A stretch of 7,286 nucleotides of DNA from Planctomycetota bacterium (GTDB lineage: Bacteria; Planctomycetota; UBA1135; GCA-002686595). The notes under the pieces are model-generated. The model worked only from the letters and a program-made list of their open reading frames with translations. It was not told the DNA's origin and did not search any database. A program made the translations under genes and the position numbers. The DNA is taken from contig JAJDES010000437.1 of assembly GCA_029259675.1 (NCBI GenBank), positions 1-7,286 of the forward strand, given 5' to 3'. Each line of letters begins with the position of its first letter. The stretch's first letter is position 1. Positions 1-3,800 of the stretch are shown here, piece by piece.

Positions 1-897
1 TTGGACCTGGGGCGCCGCCAGGCGCTGGGTCTTGTGCAAAGCACACTTAGTGCGGCGCGCAACACGGCGCTATTGCGTCGCTCGCCCGCGCGTGTCGAAT
101 TCGAAGTCGGCGGCAATCGCATGACGGCCTGCGCCATGTCCGTGGTCGGTACCTGGCACTTTGAAGATGCCAGCCTGCGCGGAGCTTTCGGGCTGGATGC
201 GCAGGCGGCCGGGCCCAAGCTGGTGGATGACGGCTTTCTGGGCAAGGCGTTGCGCTTCACAGCCGGTGAAGCTCCCAAGTTGGAAGTGGATGTGATGCGC
301 GATCCCGCCTATCGCTTCGAAGCCGGTTTTGCCCTGGAGTTGGCCCTGCGCCCGGAAGGTTCGCGGGCTTGTTCCGTGGTTGACGTGGGCCGCGCCTTTG
401 GACTGCAAATGACCGGCACCGGCACCCTGCGCGCCTGGTTCTTGCCCATGCAGGAAACCCAGGGCGGTGGCAGCCGGCCGGGCAACCATGTGGTCGTGGA
501 GAGTCCGCCCGGTATCTTGACCGCGGGTCGTTGGAGTCGAATTCGGGTTCACTACGACCGGCGCAGTTTGAAATTGGAAGTGGATGGTGAGCTCGTGGCC
601 GAATTGGCTGACGACACTCCCGTTTACGCCCTGGGCGGACAACTAATCGTGGGCAGCGCCGAGCGCACCCTTCAAGCCAGTGTCGATTCCCTGGTTATCG
701 CCACTTGGGCTGCGGATGAAAGCACTCAGTTGCCTGAAGGAGTCGTCTTCGCGCCCGAAACTCCGGCCCGCATCGCTTTTGACGCCGAGGGACGCTTGGA
801 ACGCTCCGAGCACAGCGGCGACGTGCGGGTTGTTTTGACCTATCCCGAACAGGGCAGTGAAGAGCTGCGAATCAATCGTCTGGGGGTGATTGATTGA
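1..897 (+). CDS. GspH/FimT-like minor pseudopilin with an inserted LamG-like domain (5' partial)
   Basis: The frame is open at base 1, so the true start, the prepilin leader and the hydrophobic helix lie upstream; the leading TTG is probably an ordinary Leu codon. Residues 7-40 match the end of a GspH helix and the first strands: the stretch around AARNTALLRRSPARVEFEV follows the family pattern of an 'AR..A..r..pv.v' helix-strand junction. Residues about 46-238 look like a LamG/concanavalin A-like sandwich: WHFE at 52-55, GKALRF at 81-86, FALELALRP at 110-118, GRWSRIRVHYD at 176-186, LEVDGELV at 192-199 and a closing SVDSLVI at 227-233. Residues 244-298 return to GspH style: LPEGVVF, then IAFDAEGRL, then the final RINRLGVID. 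GspH is a minor component of the pseudopilus tip, anchored in the inner membrane before assembly. The stop overlaps the next gene by 4 bp. The GspH call is from pattern only, with moderate confidence; a FimT-type pilin is the alternative. Confidence 0.72.
   Translation: MDLGRRQALGLVQSTLSAARNTALLRRSPARVEFEVGGNRMTACAMSVVGTWHFEDASLRGAFGLDAQAAGPKLVDDGFLGKALRFTAGEAPKLEVDVMRDPAYRFEAGFALELALRPEGSRACSVVDVGRAFGLQMTGTGTLRAWFLPMQETQGGGSRPGNHVVVESPPGILTAGRWSRIRVHYDRRSLKLEVDGELVAELADDTPVYALGGQLIVGSAERTLQASVDSLVIATWAADESTQLPEGVVFAPETPARIAFDAEGRLERSEHSGDVRVVLTYPEQGSEELRINRLGVID
136..714 (+). other. LamG/concanavalin A-like domain inserted in the GspH-like protein
   Basis: Residues about 46-238 carry the succession expected of a LamG jelly-roll: an opening 'W.F' strand, a 'GkaL.F' strand, an alternating-hydrophobic 'F.LEL.LRP' strand, a 'GrWs.i.v.yd' strand, an 'L.VDGelv' strand, and 'G.l.vGs...l.asvDsl.i' at the end. 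The family often binds carbohydrates or proteins outside the cytoplasm. The ligand cannot be read from the sequence. The borders are judged by eye. Confidence 0.65.
882..889 (+). promoter_or_regulatory. Shine-Dalgarno site inside gene 1 for the giant GspK-like gene
   Basis: GGGGGTGA differs from the ideal GGAGGTGA at one base. Its core G run ends 7 nt before the TTG at 894. This spacing supports the TTG start and coupled translation from the end of gene 1. A second in-frame TTG lies two codons downstream, at 900. Confidence 0.6.
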
Positions 898-3800
898 AGT
901 TGGGCGTCACGCAATTCAAGCGCCGATGCCGTGCAAAGGCCGGGTTCCGCGACGATTCGCCCCGAAGCGAGCGCGACGGCTATGCCTTGATTTTGGTGCT
1001 GATTGTTTTGCTGGCCTTGTTTGCGTTGGCTGCACCGTTCTTGCTGAGCGTCAGGCGCGCCGACCAAGCGGGAGCCCAGCGCGTCGATCGCTCCAGTTTG
1101 ACGCTTGCCATGGACAACGCCACGCGCCACGCGCGGGCCATTTTGCGCCAGACCCACCCGGCATGGGATGCGACTCCCGATTGGGACGACGCTGACGAGT
1201 TTCGCTACCAGGGCGAATGGGATCGCGAGTTCTTCGACAATCGCAATGCAAAGGGGCCCATGTGGGATGCGCGCATCGAAGATCTTTCGGGTCGCATTGA
1301 CCTGGGGTCGGCACCGCCCCAGGTCTTGGCCAACTTGCTTGGCGGAGCCACTTGGCTCTCCTCGCCCGTGACTAACGAGAGTGGCGAGTTCGAAGTTGCG
1401 CGCGCGGCGGGCTTCGATGATGCGGGCTTGCTTTGGATTGAGGGCGAGATCAGCGCCTATGGAAAACGGGCGGATACGGCTTTTGCCTCCCTCGCAAGGG
1501 GCCTTGCCCTTGGCGTGGGTGCAACGCCCGGAAGCGCCGGCCAGGGATCCAATCCCGACTGCGGACCGAGCCCGGCCGCGAACCACGGTATCGGCGCTCC
1601 GGTAATGGACTTTCGCGCATGGGCCTTGCCCCAGTGGCGGATTGCGGCGCCCGGAGGCGAGTTGCGCGAACCGCGTGCCATCGAGGAAGTTTGGAAGGCG
1701 CTTGAATCCTCGCCCAGCGGCTTGCCGTCCAATTCGTCCTTTGCCGCTCTCGAGCGCTGCTCAACCATGGTCGGCGACGGTGGTGCGCGCGCGCGTTGGC
1801 AACGGGAATGTCGGATCTTGACTCCGCTTGAAGGCGGGATCGACTGCACTCTCGTTGCGCAGGAAGCGCGCTGGTTCAATCCAGGCACGACGGTTTGGCT
1901 CAGCGACGGAGAGGTCGGCGAGTTTGCCTTGGTCGAGCGAGTCTTCGGCGGCGGCCAAGTTCGGCTCACGGCGCCCGTCTTCTACGATTACAACCTGCGC
2001 ACGGCGCGGGTGCGCCCGCTTCTACGTCGCGCCGTAAACGTGAATACGGCCGAGTCGGAAGTGCTGGTTGCGCTCTTTAGCGGTTTGAAGCTGCGCGCAC
2101 GAAATTCGCGCATCACGCCAACGGAAGCGCGCCGATTGGCCGAACTGGTCGAATTGGCCAGACCGCTGGACGGCTTCGAAAGTTTTGTGCGCGACGTGGT
2201 TCTGCCGAGTGCGGGACTGGAGTCCCAAGATCAATCCGCCCGCGTTTCGGCCAGGCTCGCCGATGCGCCGCGCGGCTTCCTCGATCGCGATGACGCCGAA
2301 GCCCTGTATCTGAACGCGCTCAACGCAAACGACGCGCGACTTGAATTCTCGACCATGCCGTTTTGCTTCACGGCCGCCGGCAGCTTCGGGTTGGAAGTGC
2401 GCGCCGCCGTCAATGCACCCAGCGGTGTCGAGCGCAGTTCCGGCGGGCGACGCCAAGTGGAGTGGGTCGTGCCGCAAAACGACCTGCTGCAAGTTCTTGC
2501 CCGCCAGGCGGATTTTGACGAGGCCCTGCGGCTGACGCGCTCGGCAGCCTTTTGGACCACGGGACCTGCGGCCACATCGCGCTTCGAAGCTTCTGCGCCG
2601 GCCTTGCCGCCTTCGCGCTACAAGGCCCATCTGGGCGGGGGACTCGAGCAATTCGAATCCAATCAATTGCCCCTGACCTTTGCGTCGCGCGATGAGGATG
2701 GTTGGGCTCAACTTTGGCCCAGCAGGGTGGATGAGGAACTTTTCGATTCCCATGAGCGCAACGTCATGCACTTCGATTTGGAGTCGCGCGATCCCGAAGG
2801 GCGTTGGTTGCCGGACGAGCCGCTCTTCCGCCCGACCGAAGATCCTGAAGTGGAGTGGAGGCCGGGCTTGGGCGACAGCATGCTCAATCCCTTCAGCCTG
2901 TCTTTTTGGGTGCGACCGCGCGGTTTGCAGCAGGGTGACATCCTGTTCGATGTGGGCGGCGCGGCGCGCGAGACGGACCGCGTTTCGTTGGAAGTTGACG
3001 GAACCGACCTCGTTCTGCGCGCCATTGACGGCGCGGCCGATCAAACGGGAACAGCCGGCTTCGAAGAGTTCGCGGAGGCGCGCTTGCCGCTGGAGTTCCT
3101 GCCCTCCGACACCTGGTCACACCTGTATCTCGATGTGCGCGGCAATCGGCCCGATCAAATCGAACTATTGGTGGACGGTCACCGCCGCGGCAGCGTGCGC
3201 GGGAGGACCGAGCTAACTGCGGGCATTAACGAGTCGAGTACGAGCATTCCGGTCGAAAGCACGGAAGGCTTTCCGAGCCGCTGCACCGTGCGCATCGGTG
3301 CGGAGCTGTTGGAGGTTGAAGTCAACGGTCCCAAGAGCTTTACCGCATTTCATAATTCCAGCGGGGAATTGGCCGGCTTCGGAGGCAGGGTTGCGCGACA
3401 ACAATTCAAGCTTACGGCTCTCGGACAGGCAGCGAACTCAGTCAGCGGCCCGGGCTTGAACCAGGGCGCCGCCATGAATCGCAATCATCCGGCTGGCAGC
3501 GACGTCACCCTGTACGGATACAGCACGCCCCTGCGCACAACCGTGCCGGGTGGCTCGTCCAGTCTTCCCGGAAGTTTGGGTCCCTTTGCCGTCGCGGTGG
3601 GGATCGGTGTTGAAGGCGGTCAAACCACCGCCGGCGATCCGATCCGCATGCTTACGGGTTCGGGCTTCTTCTTTACGCTCGGATTCGGGCTGGAGGGCGA
3701 TAGCCAGGTTACGGGGATTGAGTTGGCGCGTGGTGATGATCCGGGTGGGGGGGACACCACATTCTTGGATGCCTTTTCGCCAAACGGCGGTTACGCACTG

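Noticed and set aside
1..3. TTG at base 1 as the true start of gene 1
   Set aside because: Starting there would leave a pseudopilin with no leader or membrane helix, and the frame is simply open at the edge.
840..1586. A 248-codon open frame on the minus strand across the gene 1/gene 2 junction
   Set aside because: Its product is Arg/Ala/Gly-rich with no recognisable motif, and both sense frames here carry pilin signatures.
2034..2210. The VNVNTA segment as a ComEA-type DNA-binding helix-hairpin-helix
   Set aside because: GspK carries the same segment, and the upstream pilin helix and downstream closing strands fit GspK; DNA binding is not needed to explain it.
2022..3044. A 340-codon open frame on the minus strand
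   Set aside because: It lies opposite the GspK core and LamG part, its product shows no family pattern, and long antisense frames are expected in GC-rich coding DNA.
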